From Siphonodentalium dalli (taxonomy: Eukaryota; Mollusca; Scaphopoda; Gadilida; Siphonodentaliidae), in the NCBI GenBank assembly GCA_032622095.1, contig CP136064.1:125661605-125725604 (forward strand): a stretch of 64,000 nt of DNA, written 5' to 3'. Position numbers and translations under genes: made by a program. Positions 24,698 through 36,600 of the stretch are shown one piece after another; the first letter of the stretch is position 1, and every line of letters begins with the position of its first letter. Under the pieces are notes generated by a model that searched no databases, was not told the origin of the DNA, and saw nothing but the letters and a program-made list of their open reading frames with translations.

Positions 24698-26250
24698 CCC
24701 TTTGAACCCTGGCGCCCCACAGTGATCGACACACTGACCCGGGGCTCCCAGTGGTATGTCCGCTTAAATTAGACAGTGTCTAGTAGCATGGTGTTGATGA
24801 TGTTCAAATTGCGACATCGGTCTGAAACTTTACAGGTTTGTCCCCCGTGGATAAGCGATCATTATAAGATCGCGAGACTTTGCCTCGCGGCAACTCCTTG
24901 GTAACGGTTGCTAGGCAACGACCCGGCATTGACTGGAAAATGTAAATATAGCTTATAGCGTCGTAATTCAACCTCAGTGATTGCGTTTTTTTATGCAGGT
25001 ACTACCCTAACGTGAAATTTGAGATATACCCGACCAGAATAGTGAACCAAATATCCCATTTAAGGGTAGCAACGGTTGCTAAGCAAATACCACAACTGAT
25101 CGAATGACATAATTGCACTAACCATTCAGTGGTATGTTTTGCCTTAATTTAGACAGTGTCTAGTCGCATGGTGTTGGTTATGTTGAAAGGGGACACCTAC
25201 CTGAAACTGTGCAGGCATGATATATGCATGCACGGACCACTGATAATTGTAAGATCGGGAGACTTTGCCACCCGATCTCGCCTTAGAAACGGTTACTAGG
25301 CAACTACCCGAAATTTGCAGGATAAACGAATTCTAGCTTATAACGTTGTAATTATACATCAGCGAATTGCGTTTCGATGCAACCAATATCCTAATGTGAA
25401 ATTAAGATATACCTGACCATGCGCGAGTAAGTCAAATTGATATGCGATAGACTTTTTGCTGCATGTGGCACAGCAGAGACTGATATGACAGAGACCAGAA
25501 ACAACGTAATTTCCCGTAACATATCGTGGCCCCATTGTTCTAGTAAGCTGTCTAGATTGTGTCTACTGTACTAACATGCAACAAAATGTCATATATAGCG
25601 CCACATTTCACTTAAACGCATTTTTGTAAATGAATTATAGCCTGCACCCATGCGCATATTTTCAATAGCCGTTTCTAGCGGGCAGCCAATCCATATAGAC
25701 ACATTTGCCAGCGCTGACTTCAATAGGCCAATTTAAATATATATATTAGTGGGTATGTCGTGTATAATTACGTTATAAACCATTTATTTGTCATTGCGCT
25801 AGTCTGCGCATGCGCGAATAAATCAAATTCATATGCGATAGACCCTTCCCCATATGTAGCAGAACACTGGTTAATATACGCGAGGGTAATTTAAACTGAA
25901 ATTGTGTGTCTAAATTATGTCTGTTCTGTGCACACACGGGGAACACGAAATTATATGCCGTAAATATAGCGGCACAGTTCGCTTAAAATATCGTATGTTT
26001 TTGTAGATTATATGCTATGCGCATGCGCATATATTTCTACCCGATACTAGCGGTCAACCATTCCATACGCACCATGGGCGCCGCTGAAATATGTGGGGGC
26101 AATTTAAATATAAATCAGTGGGTCTGACGCTCGTTATACTATATATAAATTTGCTACCGAATCATGTCGTCGCTGCACCGAAATATCGGTGTTACGGGAT
26201 ATAGTCACGGTTCGTTTGCACCTAAATATCGGTGTTACGGGTTCAAAGGG
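24698..26250. mobile_element. 1553-bp piggyBac-type non-autonomous element
   Basis: The 12-bp inverted ends are CCCTTTGAACCC and GGGTTCAAAGGG, flanked by TTAA at 24694-24697 and 26251-26254. Uninterrupted satellite monomers elsewhere ('ggatgttaacaatgacatc', for example about 17940 and 22785) give the empty site. The interior is two pairs of diverged internal repeats: about 24749 and 25130 ('agacagtgtctagt'), and about 25420 and 25805 ('catgcgcga.taa.tcaaatt'). No transposase is present. Confidence 0.9.
24907..25304. promoter_or_regulatory. Three X-box (RFX/EF-C-like) motifs
   Basis: GTTGCTAGGCAAC at 24907-24919 is a perfect match to the palindromic EF-C/RFX consensus GTTGCNNGGCAAC. Related sites lie at 25075-25087 (GTTGCTAAGCAAA) and 25292-25304 (GTTACTAGGCAAC). 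The sites lie inside the TTAA-flanked element. Binding is inferred from motif only. Confidence 0.35.
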
Positions 26251-29200
26251 TTAACAATGACATCTAGATGGGAACGAGTCATTTTGGGGTCATTTGTCCA
26301 AAAAACATGGCCGCCAGCAGCCATCTTGGATTTTACTCTTTGTATGACTAAATTCTTTAGCATGGGTTACAGGTCGTACCTTTAGTCTGATCGTCATAAA
26401 ATTTGTCATGGATGTTAACGATGACATGTGGATGGGATACAATCATTTTGGGGTCATTCGGCCGAAGACATGGCCGTCAGCAGCCATCTTGGATTTTACT
26501 CTTTGTATGACTAAATCCTTTAGCACGGACTACAGGTCGTACCTTGAGTCTGATCATCATGAATTTTCTTATGGCTGTTGAAATTGTAATGTAGATGGGA
26601 ACGAGTCATTTTGGGGTCATTCGGATGAAAAACATGGCCACCAGTGGCCATCTTTGATTTCAAAATTCAATCCATTAGCACAGTCTACAGGTCGTACGTA
26701 CCTTTAGTCTGATCATCATGAAATTTGTCATGGATGTTAAAAATGACATGTAGATGGGAACGAGTCATTCTGAGGTCATTCGGCCAAAAAACATGGCCGC
26801 CAGCAGCCATCTTGGATTTTACTCTTTGTATGACTAAATCATTTAGCACGGGCTACAGGTCGTACTTTTAGTCTGATCATCATAAAATTTGTCATGAATG
26901 TTAATAATGACATGTAGATGGGAACGAGTCATTTTGGGGTCATTCGGCCAAAAAACATGGCCACCAGAAGACATCTTGGATTTTACTCAGGTCGTACCTT
27001 GAGTCTGATCATCATGAAATTTTTTGTGGCTGTTGAAATTAGAATATAGATGGGAACGAGTCATTTTGGGGTCATTTGGATGAAAAACATGGCCGCCAGT
27101 GGCCATCTTTGATTTCAAAATTCAATCCATTAGCACAGGCTACAGGTCGTACTGTTTGTCTGATCATCATGAAATTTATCATGGATGTTAATATTGACAT
27201 GTAGATGGGAACGATTAATTTTGGGGTCATTCGGCCAAAAAACATGACCGCAGCAGCCATCTTGGATTTTACTCTTTGTATGACTAAATCCTTTAGCACG
27301 GGCTACAGGTTGTACCTTTAGTCTGATCATCATAAAATTTGTCATGGATGTTAGCAATGACATGTAGATTGGAACGAGTCATTTTGAGGTCATTCGGCCA
27401 AAAAAACATGGCCGCCAGCAGCCATCTTGGATTTTACTCTTTGTATGACTAAATCATTTAGCACGGGCTACAGGTCGTACTTTTAGTCTGATCATCATAA
27501 AATTTGTCCTGGATGTTAACAATGACATGTAGATGGGAACTAGTCATTTTGGGGTCATTCGTCCAAAAAACATGGCCGCCAGCGGCCATCTTTGATTTCA
27601 AAATTCAATCTATTAGCACAGGCTACAGGTCGTACCTTTAGTCTTATCATCATAAAATTTGTCATGGATGTTAGCAATGACATGTCGATTGGAACGAGTC
27701 ATTTTGAGGTCATTCGGCCAAAAAACATGGCCGCCAGCAGCCATCTTGGATTTTACTCTTTGTATGACTAAATCATTTAGCACGGGCTACAGGTCGTACT
27801 TTTAGTCTGATCATCATAAAATTTGTCCTGGATGTTAACAATGACATGTAGATGGGAACGAGTCATTTTGGGGTCATTCGTCCAAAAAACATGGCCGCCA
27901 GCGGCCATCTTTGATTTCAAAATTCAATCTATTAGCACAGGCTACAGGTCGTACCTTTAGTCTGATCATCATAAAATTTGTCATGGATTTCAGCAATGAC
28001 ATGTAGATTGGAACGAGTCATTTTGAGGTCATTCGGCCAAAAAACATGGCCGCCAGCAGCCATCTTGGATTTTACTCTTTGTATGACTAAATCATTTAGC
28101 ACGGGCTACAGGTCGTACTTTTAGTCTGATCATCATAAAATTTGTCCTGGATGTTAACAATGACATGTAGATGGGAACGAGTCATTTTGGGGTCATTCGT
28201 CCAAAAAACATGGCCGCCAGCGGCCATCTTTGATTTCAAAATTCAATCTATTAGCACAGGCTACAGGTCGTACCTTTAGTCTGATCATCATAAAATTTGT
28301 CATGGATTTCAGCAATGACATGTAGATTGGAACGAGTCATTTTGAGGTCATTCGGCCAAAAAACATGGCCGCCAGCAGCCATCTTGGATTTTACTCTTTG
28401 CATGACTAAATCCTTTGGCACGGGCTACAGGTCGTACCTTTAGTCGAATCATTATGAAATTTGTCATGACTGTTGACATTGACATCTAGATGGGAACGAG
28501 TCATTTTGGGGTCATTCGGCCAAAAAACATGGCCGCCAGCAGCCATCTTAGATTTTACTCTTTGCATGACTAATTCCTTTGGCATGGGCTACAGGTCGTA
28601 CCTTTGGTCAGATCATCATGAAATTTGTCATGGCTGTTGACATTGGGATGTAGATGGAAACGAGTCATTTTGGGGTGATTTGACCAAAAAACATGGCTGC
28701 CAGCGGCCATCTTGGATTTCAAAATTCAATCCATCAGCACGGGCTACAGGTCGTACTGTTCGTCTGATCATCATGAAATTTGTCTTGGTGGCCATCTTAG
28801 CTTTTATGAAGAAATCTCAAAATATTCAGTTCCGTCACCAGTCCAGTAAATATATTCTGCATAAGGTAAAAAGAAACAATAGTTATCCATTGAGAAAAAC
28901 ACTTCATTAGTCGAAACATGCATGATCAGTACCTCGGCGCCCAAAGTATTAGGGAAAACCAATTTTTTATAACCTTTTATAAATTTGCAGTACCAATTTT
29001 TTTCCACAAATGTGAAAAATACCAATATATAAGCCCATACTAAATACTAAATCACCATCAATTGTTAATAATGGTTTTCGTTACATTTCTCACACTTATA
29101 GCCAAAATTTGGAAAAATGTTCATTTTCTCGTATGGGGGTGAGGATTAAGTTTTTCGTTTTAATCCGTAAAGTTTCCGCGACTGACCCCACTGTTTGTTT

Positions 29201-29385
29201 TCATGATTTTCATATGATGTGCCACTTGATTATATATTATATAGTTTGCCAAATGCAAAGATTGAAAGATGGTGCCGTGGTGGTGGTTTGTCTGAATGAG
29301 CATGACATCATACATATCTAGAACTTGGCATTGTTGTTCATTTCCTTTTAGGAAGCAATCAGTTACAAACTATTGTAAGACAAAA

Positions 29386-29815
29386 CAGAGACCTGCGAAT
29401 ATTCGAGATTCGATTCGATGTCGATATCGGGCACCCGATTCGAGATCGAAACCGAATCGGTCCACTGATTTGGATATTTTTGAATCGGTGTTACTTTGGT
29501 GTAGTCTCATTTTGTGCGTCTAAATAACACATGCCAAATGAACTGAAATCACAGAAATTGAAGCACAACGTTGCCAAGTTAGCCAACGTAGGTATTGTTG
29601 AATGTATGCATTTCAAAATAGACGTGCATTATGCAAATTATTTGCTTCGATCCCAACCCGTAACGGTGATCAATCGCAGCATATATTTGTGATCTGTATC
29701 GGCACTATGTAAATTGGCAAACAGTGTCAATCACTAGAGCTCTGATTCGATTCGAGATTCGATTCGATGTCGACATCAGGAAAGTGATGCAAAATCCCCG
29801 ATTCGCAGATCCCTA
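29386..29815. mobile_element. 430-bp hAT MITE
   Basis: The ends cagagacctgcgaat and the inverse of attcgcagatcccta match with few changes. The 8-bp direct repeat AGACAAAA flanks it at 29378-29385 and 29816-29823. Both ends carry 'gagattcgattcgatgtcg' subterminal repeats. There is no coding content. Confidence 0.85.
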
Positions 29816-30533
29816 AGACAAAAAGATCAGAAATCCTTTCTCATTTTGTAGAGTTATAATGAAAAGTTAAAATTGGCCATTTTTGAAAAACGACATAAAA
29901 TGCAGGGTAAATAACTAAATTTCTTCAGATAAGCGTTCTATTATGTCTATCCAAAAACTTGATCGTGAAATATCAGTTATCTGTCTGCAAGAAAATATAG
30001 GTGCCATTAATTCCCTGTCCTGGTGACACCTTGCGTCAGCTGACAGCTGGACAAAAATGTTATATTCATCTTTGAAAAACAGATTCTTATTCGTTTAATG
30101 ACATTGGACATCTCGCGGTTCAGACTGCTCATTTACATAATTTCTGCCTCGTTATAACAATATCATTATATGGCAACATCAGCTGTATATTGAAATTTGA
30201 ACATATTATAATATCCCACAAACGTTTGACTCTGCAATGATATTATCCCAATAAAACATTTTATGAGCACATACATGTATAGCAAGTGTGGCGCAGCTCT
30301 CTCGGTGAAGCCTCAATGCAGCTCATTGCAGAAATGCATTGAGGATTCACAGAATGAGCATGGCAACAATAAAAACAAAAGTTACCAAGTGCTAAGATAA
30401 AATTATATACAGTATATCGGCAAAATGGGGATAATTTTCTGCTATTGATTTGCAGCTCCTTAGACAATAATAAACTAATCAAATGTCTCCCCAAAACATA
30501 ATTTTTAATTTGTTATTTTATTTCTATCCATAG

Positions 30534-31162
30534 GGCGATACGAGCAGCCTGGTTCTACAACATACAAGCACATATACTTCAACGCAACATCACAAACATT
30601 CAAAGTGTGGATAATCACTGTCATATATATCCTTCTAGCATACGAAACAATAAAATATCTTATCAACGTATTCAAAGAATGGAAAGTTCGGTGGACAATG
30701 TTTGTGCTATTCCTGTTGAACATCTATCCAAATTACTACTCCTGGTGGTCATTCTTCAACTACTACAATGAGGACTTCTACACATACTTCTACCATCACA
30801 TGCTGTTCATGTTCACTGAATGGTTGGTCACATGGTTTGTTTTAGACTTGTGCAATATCAACAATGAAATCTCGACTTCAAAGATATTTCCAATAGTCTG
30901 TGTCAGTACAATTCATATACTTGTGAGCGGCTCCGACCAATTCATCATTCATGTCCTACAAGGTAGGGGAGTTAACTTCCAGAACTTGAGAGACATTGGG
31001 CTAATGATTCCAGATTTATGCCACGTCATCATTCCTGTCCGAGAATTAGTACTGCATGCAAGAAGAAAGAACATTCCGATTCGACAAGTGTGTTCACATA
31101 TTGAACTTATAGCATTTTGTATTCTTGTTACATTTGGTGTAGTTATCAGTAATGTCATTTAA
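30534..31162 (+). CDS. Terminal exon of an uncharacterised multi-pass membrane protein
   Basis: The acceptor is tttatttctatccatag, then two bases completing the codon left open by exon 13334-13423, then 208 codons and TAA. Order of features: an extracellular-type stretch with RYEQPGSTTYKHIYFNATSQ, including an N-glycosylation sequon (NAT); about five or six hydrophobic segments, beginning at WIITVIYILLAYE, FVLFLLNIYP, HHMLFMFTEWLV, IFPIVCVSTIHILV and IELIAFCILVTF; and an aromatic motif YPNYYSWWSFFNYYNEDFY. Several hydrophobic segments contain charged or His residues (ETIK, HHMLF, SGSDQF), unusual for a simple anchor. I do not recognise a named family, and transporter, receptor or scaffold roles are all unproven. 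A GTG at 30605 is an internal Val codon, not a start. It is the only long uninterrupted coding exon in the window. Confidence 0.85.
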
Positions 31163-31549
31163 AGCTGCCCCATCCAATAGACACCACATTAGTCATTTAA
31201 AGGCGGAGCTATTGCCCTTTTTCAACATAGAATTGTACATCCTGGGACGCATCGTTTGTCCAAGCCTGTCATTTTCCAGTCAATTTTTTTTAAACTTGGC
31301 ACAGATGTCAACTGCATAAGAACCTTAACACCTGCGATTTTGAGTTCAGTCAGGAGTCATTGTGGTGGAGTTATTGCCACTTCTAGACATAGAAATGTTT
31401 TATGTTTTCTATTTTAGAGTTATTTACCCTTTCTCGACACATTGAAGATGTGCAACATATTTAGTGAATATGCACTTTGGTGTCATCAATTCCTCCTACA
31501 GTTTGTAGTATAGGGATCCTGAGGAAAATGGCCATAATATCAACGGCCC
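31163..31549 (+). other. Probable 3' untranslated and flanking sequence
   Basis: It follows the stop codon of the membrane-protein gene. I see no clear AATAAA here. Part of it (about 31525-31557) resembles 7268-7310, so a repeat begins before the tandem duplication at 31550. Confidence 0.35.
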
Positions 31550-34500
31550 AGCACACAATGTCATGATATCAGTTCAGTTAGCAACCAATGTCATTCATCA
31601 TTAGTCCTTATGTTAGAAACTAGGGAATTGCCCGTCAAAATGACAGGTCTATAAATGTTATTCGTTACTTTCTGGTATCTGCGGTCATGAACACATTCTC
31701 ATTTCTATATTAGTAATGGATTGGTCAAGCTTCTCTTTAACTGGAGGTGAGTGGGAACACTTTATTGAATTAAACTGTATTATGTAATCCCAACATACCT
31801 CTCATATATGCATGCATATGGAACGCAAACAAATCAACATATTTAATCCTTTATATAACACTATATAATACTATATTTACAAACTAAAACAGACTCCATT
31901 ACTTTATTACATATATGTACTACAGTTACTGAAACAGAGCCTTTATTCACGGATGGACTGGCCTGCAACCCCTCTGTGCGCGAAGAGTGCACATGCATTA
32001 TGATCTTAAACAGGTTTATAGTTATCTTAAAATAAAAGTTAACAATTTGATATAAATTTAATTTTAATTTTATTTTAACTGTGTCGTCTGCAGATTTATA
32101 ACCGATTCTCACATAAATTCAGCTTGTCGCTCTAAACCATCAAACTGAATGAAATAAATGTATAGAAAATTCAAGATTAGGCCTTTCAAGTAGCACTTAT
32201 CGTTTAAAACATGTTATTTTATACAATGTAATCCAAATAGAAAATAAAACATGTGCATGTATCATAATAATTGGCCTGGAGCCCTGAATATATATTTAAA
32301 GGTTGCAGAAAGGATGGCACTCAGGCTAATCTGAATCATGGTACTTCCAGAAAAATACATGAGAAACTTCCTTAAATTGATAGAAAATGTTGGACATTTT
32401 ATGGGTTTTTATGTTTACCCACACCATAGTATGGTAAACATAATGGCGACGTCCGGATTGACACTCGTCGTTCGTCCGTCCGTCTGTCTGTCCGTAGACA
32501 CTTTACGCATGGTGCGATAACTCAAATAATTTCTATCTGATCGTAACCAAAATACAGATCGAGTTCGAATATGGGTTTGATCCGAGTTTTTTTTACACAG
32601 AGTTATGGCCCTTTTTAGATTAGAATTCATGGATGCTACGATAACTAAAAAAAATATTATCTGATGAGAACCAAATTTGGTATGTCAGTTTCTCTATCTA
32701 AAATACAGTTCGAGTTCGAATATGGGTTTCCAATAATGAAATTTTGTATGGCTGTTCATTACTATGAGGGCATTCAACAGAGGGTTACATAGTTTTGTTC
32801 AGATTTTCCATTCTGGAGTTATTCATCTTTGTTTATCTGGAAATGTTCGCTTTTTGGTCCGTCTGGTGTCTGTTCATGTCGTAACTTCAACAGTTGTGCT
32901 GGGATCTCAATGGAATTTGGTATGGATGATCACTACTATGAGGACATTCAATAGAGGGTTCCATTGTTCTGTTCCGCTTTTCCATTCTAGAGTTATTCAT
33001 CTTTGTTTATCTGGAAATGTTGGTTGTTTGGTCCATCCGATGTCTGTTCAGCTCATAACTTGAACAGTAATGCTCGGATCTCAATGAAATTTTTGTATGG
33101 ATGTTCACCACTATGAGTACATTTAATGGCACATTCAAATGTTTGTTTTGTTTTTATTGTTCTATAGTTACACATCTTTGTTTATATGAAAATGCTGGTG
33201 TTTGGGTCCATCTGTCTGAGTATAGCCCTCATAAGTTATAGATATGCCCACACTAGGCGGTATGCCACGAGGGGGTATGCACCGGATGACAGTCCATCTC
33301 TTGTTTCAATTTATTTGGCACTGGACACAGACATGCTATATAACACCTAGTTGATGTGTTTAACTGTTTATAATCTATTGATAGGGTGATGGTTGAGTGA
33401 ATTTTTGGGACACCCAGGGGTCAGAAGAATGAAGGGTTCTTTGGTGCCTGGGATTTAAATTTATTCAGATGGGGTCACCAGATTAAATAGGGTGGGACCA
33501 GGGACATAACTGTATGTCTCTATAGTAATACTTAAAATGTCTTCTCAAGAGAGGTTGGACTATTTAGCTTACATATAGTATGGAGGATCCTTTAGTGACT
33601 GAGATTCAGATTTGTTAACATGATGTCAACCTGTCAAGAAATGACGGGGCTATGGGGACTTAACACTTTTGTGTCTAATAAAATCATTAAAATACAAAAT
33701 TGGAAATTTCCAACAATTGAGAAAGTTTGAGATGTCGGTTGTGAAATTCCAACCTAAGACTTTGGAGTCTGGAGCCCGGTCGGGGGGGGGGGGGGGGGGG
33801 GGGGGGGGGGTATGTTGAGCTGGAGGGGGTGTGGGTGATCAGTAGTGTACAGTTGGTAATTTAAAAGTAGATATTCACCGATCTACATACATGAAGCCTC
33901 TCTAGCCACATATCCTGTTTAGATCTACTTCTTTTAAAGTGATTATGAAAAGTTCTGACTGTTATGGTCTCCAGAGTTGCAGTCTGGTGAGTGACCCCAC
34001 AGTCTTTGACTGTCTTGTATTATGTACAAGTGTCTATATATGTACGTGTACTTCGTTAGTACATAATGTTTAGTTGACATAAAAACCCTAGCTTATTTAC
34101 TATCTTCAAGGGATAGGTTAAACATATGCCGATCATGATCGGCCTCACGTCTTTTTGTCATTTGATCTGGTTCGTTGTCATTTTCCCGTCATTTTGAAAT
34201 CCAAGATGGCCACCATTCTCATTTTTTGAAATTCACCTGTTTTGCTAAACCGGTCGATGTGACGACAGTTTGCATTCCCTAGCTCAGAAATTTGGCTTAC
34301 TTTATATCATGCTAATCGAAATAAAAACTGGAAACTAAAACATCTTGCCTGTCGCTGCCTGCATGGATAATAGACTCATGTGTTCAATTCAATCAACTTA
34401 ATTTGTTGATGTTCTACTGCATCATCATTTATGATGCTCCTCACCATGTACATAACAAGTCCACACAAGGGTACTCACATCCATATCATAGGCTCAGGCT

Positions 34501-34633
34501 GTGTCCATGTATATATATGTATATTAGTCAACAGTTACATTTCATTCTAGTGTACCCAAAGTATGCGTCTTGCGTGACTTGACTATTTGGTAAGGGAATT
34601 AAGAATATTTGAAAATGTGCTATCACTGTGACC
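31550..34633 (+). repeat. Tandem duplication, copy 1 (3.08 kb)
   Basis: The sequence from 'agcacacaatgtcatgatat' to 'gctatcactgtgacc' recurs almost base for base at 34634-40419, except for an inserted Helitron and small differences in the CGTCC run and the G run (33782-33810). A 2-bp CC is shared at the junction. The copy contains one palindrome-headed repeat (32415-33305). No gene is recognised in it; the minus-strand frame at 31861-32112 recurs in copy 2 but has no domain I can name. Confidence 0.9.
32415..33305 (+). repeat. Palindrome-headed CGTCC repeat
   Basis: The head 'accatagtatggt' lies within tttacc...ggtaaa. It is followed by 'cataatggcgacgtccgg', 'cgttcgtccgtccgtctg', then three ~125-bp units ('gagttattcatctttgttta', 'tctggaaatgtt'), and a tail 'ggtatgcaccggatgacag' ending in tctcttgttt. 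Architecture matches 47183-47955 and the array heads at 11391 and 15818. The long frame at 32764-33063 is made by the repeat units. Confidence 0.7.
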
Positions 34634-34969
34634 AGCACACAATGTCATGATATCAGTTCAGTTAGCAACCAATGTCATTCATCATTAGTCCTTATGTTAG
34701 AAACTAGGGAATTGCCCGTCAAAATGACAGGTCTATAAATGTTATTCGTTACTTTCTGGTATCTGCGGTCATGAACACATTCTCATTTCTATATTAGTAA
34801 TGGATTGGTCAAGCTTCTCTTTAACTGGAGGTGAGTGGGAACACTTTATTGAATTAAACTGTATTATGTAATCCCAACATACCTCTCATATATGCATGCA
34901 TATGGAACGCAAACAAATCAACATATTTAATCCTTTATAAAACACTATATCTATATCTATATTTGCGAA

Positions 34970-35004
<35 letters not shown>

Positions 35005-35089
35005 GTTCTATAGAAATTCACAGGGGACCATCTAGATGATGCCAAATGGGTCTACTAGGAGTAACTTTTTACGAGAAAGATAATGGTCG

Positions 35090-36600
35090 GTGTTAAAATT
35101 TTCTAAAGTGACGCCGTTGTTGTCAGGGGCAGAAAAGGTGGAGGGGAAGAAAAATAAAATGTCAGCGATTGCCACGAAACTTATATATAATCATCCCCAT
35201 AATCTGCGGAATCTAATGGTGTGTTTTAAATATGGCAAAAGTCGCGCCGTTCGCGTCAGGGGTGCCCGGAATGGGGAGGGGCAGAATTGTTTTCTGTCGC
35301 CGATTGCCACGAAACTTACATATAATCATCCCCATGATATGAAGAATCCAACGTTCTTCTGGTTTAAATATGCCAAAAGTGGCGTCGTTCGAGTCAGATT
35401 AGCACGAAAGGGGAGAGGGGCACCAAAATTGATAAAACTAATTTTTGCGCCGATTTCCACCAAATTGATATATATTCTTCTTCATGATACAAGGAATCTA
35501 ATTGTGCGATTTAACAACGCCAAATTGTTGTCGTTTGGTTGAGAGATTGGGGGGGGTGGGCACTAAATTTGATAATAATTGGTTTAGTCGCCGATTGTCA
35601 CCACACTTATACAAAAGCATTCCCATGGTATGAGGGGTCTAATGGTGTGGCTTATATCTGTCAAGTGTGGCCTCATTCGAGTCAGGGGTGTATTGAATGG
35701 GACAGGGGCACCAAAATTGATGCACAATTTTTTTGTTTTGGCGCCAATTTCCACCAAATTGATACACGTTCTTATCCATGGTACGAGGAATCTGATCGTG
35801 TGCTTTAAAGACGCCATAGTGGTGCTGTTTAGGTGAGAGATGGGGATGGAGGGATTGGCACCAAATTTGATAAAAAAAATATTGTTTAGTCGCCGATTAT
35901 CACCAAACTTATAAACAATCATATCCATGATATCAGGAGTGTAATTGTGTGGTTTAAGGATGTCACAAGTGGGGCCATTCGAGTCAGTGGTGTATAGAGA
36001 TGAGAGGGACATTATATCTATATGTTTAGTGCCGATTTCCACCAGATTGATACATATTCTTCTCCGTGATACGAGGAATCTTATCGTGTGGTTTTGACAC
36101 AACAAAGTGGTGCCCTATGGGTGAGAGATATGGGGACCTTCAATATGATACGAATTTGTATACTCGCCAATTTTCACCAATTTCATATATATGCATCTCT
36201 AATCTCTAATGAGTCTTAGTGTGTGCAGCTTGAGTCCGAAATAGGGACGGGAGGGTCACCAAAAACTGATCCAAATAATTTTAGTACCAATTACCATCAA
36301 ATTCAGACACGTTCTTCTCAAATGATACAAGAAATCAAATTGTGCTGTCTGTCTGTCTTTCTGTCTGTCTGTGTGTTCTATATATAACTTCACGCGGTAC
36401 AATCGAAGAGGCAAAAGCTGATACAAATATATTTGGCACTAATTTCCAACAAATTCATACATGTTTTTATCTAATGATATACCATGAATTAAATCACATT
36501 TGGTGTCGTTTGCGTCACGGATGGCGAGCGGATATGCACTATTATAGATAAGATTGCTATTCGCCGATATCCACATATAAGTTATATATAGTCACCCAGG
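35090..36600 (+). repeat. Internal ~140-bp tandem repeat of the Helitron
   Basis: About eleven diverged units, each with 'gattgccacgaaacttatat' or 'gatttccaccaaattgatac', start near 35166, 35302, 35452, 35593, 35747, 35894, 36033, 36170, 36290, 36440 and 36565. The 150-codon frame at 35090-35542 has the internal period of the repeat and is not counted as a gene. Confidence 0.8.

Larger units (their letters stand above)
15818..28800 (+). repeat. Satellite array 2: ~155-165-bp monomers with higher-order repeats
   Basis: The head palindrome (15818-15849, tagctcaac...gagcta) is followed by 'attgccatggct' and then some 70 monomers, estimated from length. Two monomer types often alternate. One is about 165 bp with 'ttactctttgtatgactaaat'. 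The other is about 154 bp with 'gatttcaaaattcaatc'. Markers at 17077, 18812, 20055, 20987, 21920, 23669 and 27130 show longer-period copies. A 1243-bp block at about 18182-19425 repeats almost exactly at about 19426-20668, and a block at about 16.4-18.4 kb recurs 4843 bp downstream. Many identical minus-strand open frames come from this homogenised repeat and are not counted as genes. Confidence 0.9.
13424..30533 (+). other. 17.1-kb intron packed with satellite and transposons
   Basis: Inferred from matching splice phases of the exons at 13334-13423 and 30534-31162. It contains two TIR elements, satellite array 2 (with an inserted TTAA-type element) and a 430-bp hAT MITE. The stretches 13465-13679, 14214-14431, 15210-15817, 28800-29385 and 29816-30533 show nothing recognisable beyond AT-rich sequence, except a 24-bp direct repeat ('gacaaatagaa..tatagtctgtt', two copies) at about 14382-14431. 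Confidence 0.7.

Noticed and set aside
17019-27363. Many near-identical 75-103-codon minus-strand open frames (KDLVIQRVKSKMAA and similar)
   Set aside because: They track the homogenised satellite monomer and differ between array 1 and array 2 in step with the DNA; there are no splice sites or start context.
30605-30607. GTG as the start codon of the membrane protein
   Set aside because: The frame is open upstream to a good splice acceptor at 30533 and joins in phase to the exon at 13334, so the GTG is an internal Val.
33782-33810. Long G run as a quadruplex regulatory element
   Set aside because: Similar G runs occur at 6918, 39571, 49466 and 55601 with differing lengths; likely slippage or sequencing-prone tracts, with no nearby promoter.
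35584-36105. 173-codon minus-strand frame in the Helitron
   Set aside because: Internal period of about 48 residues equals the 140-bp tandem repeat; it is a by-product.
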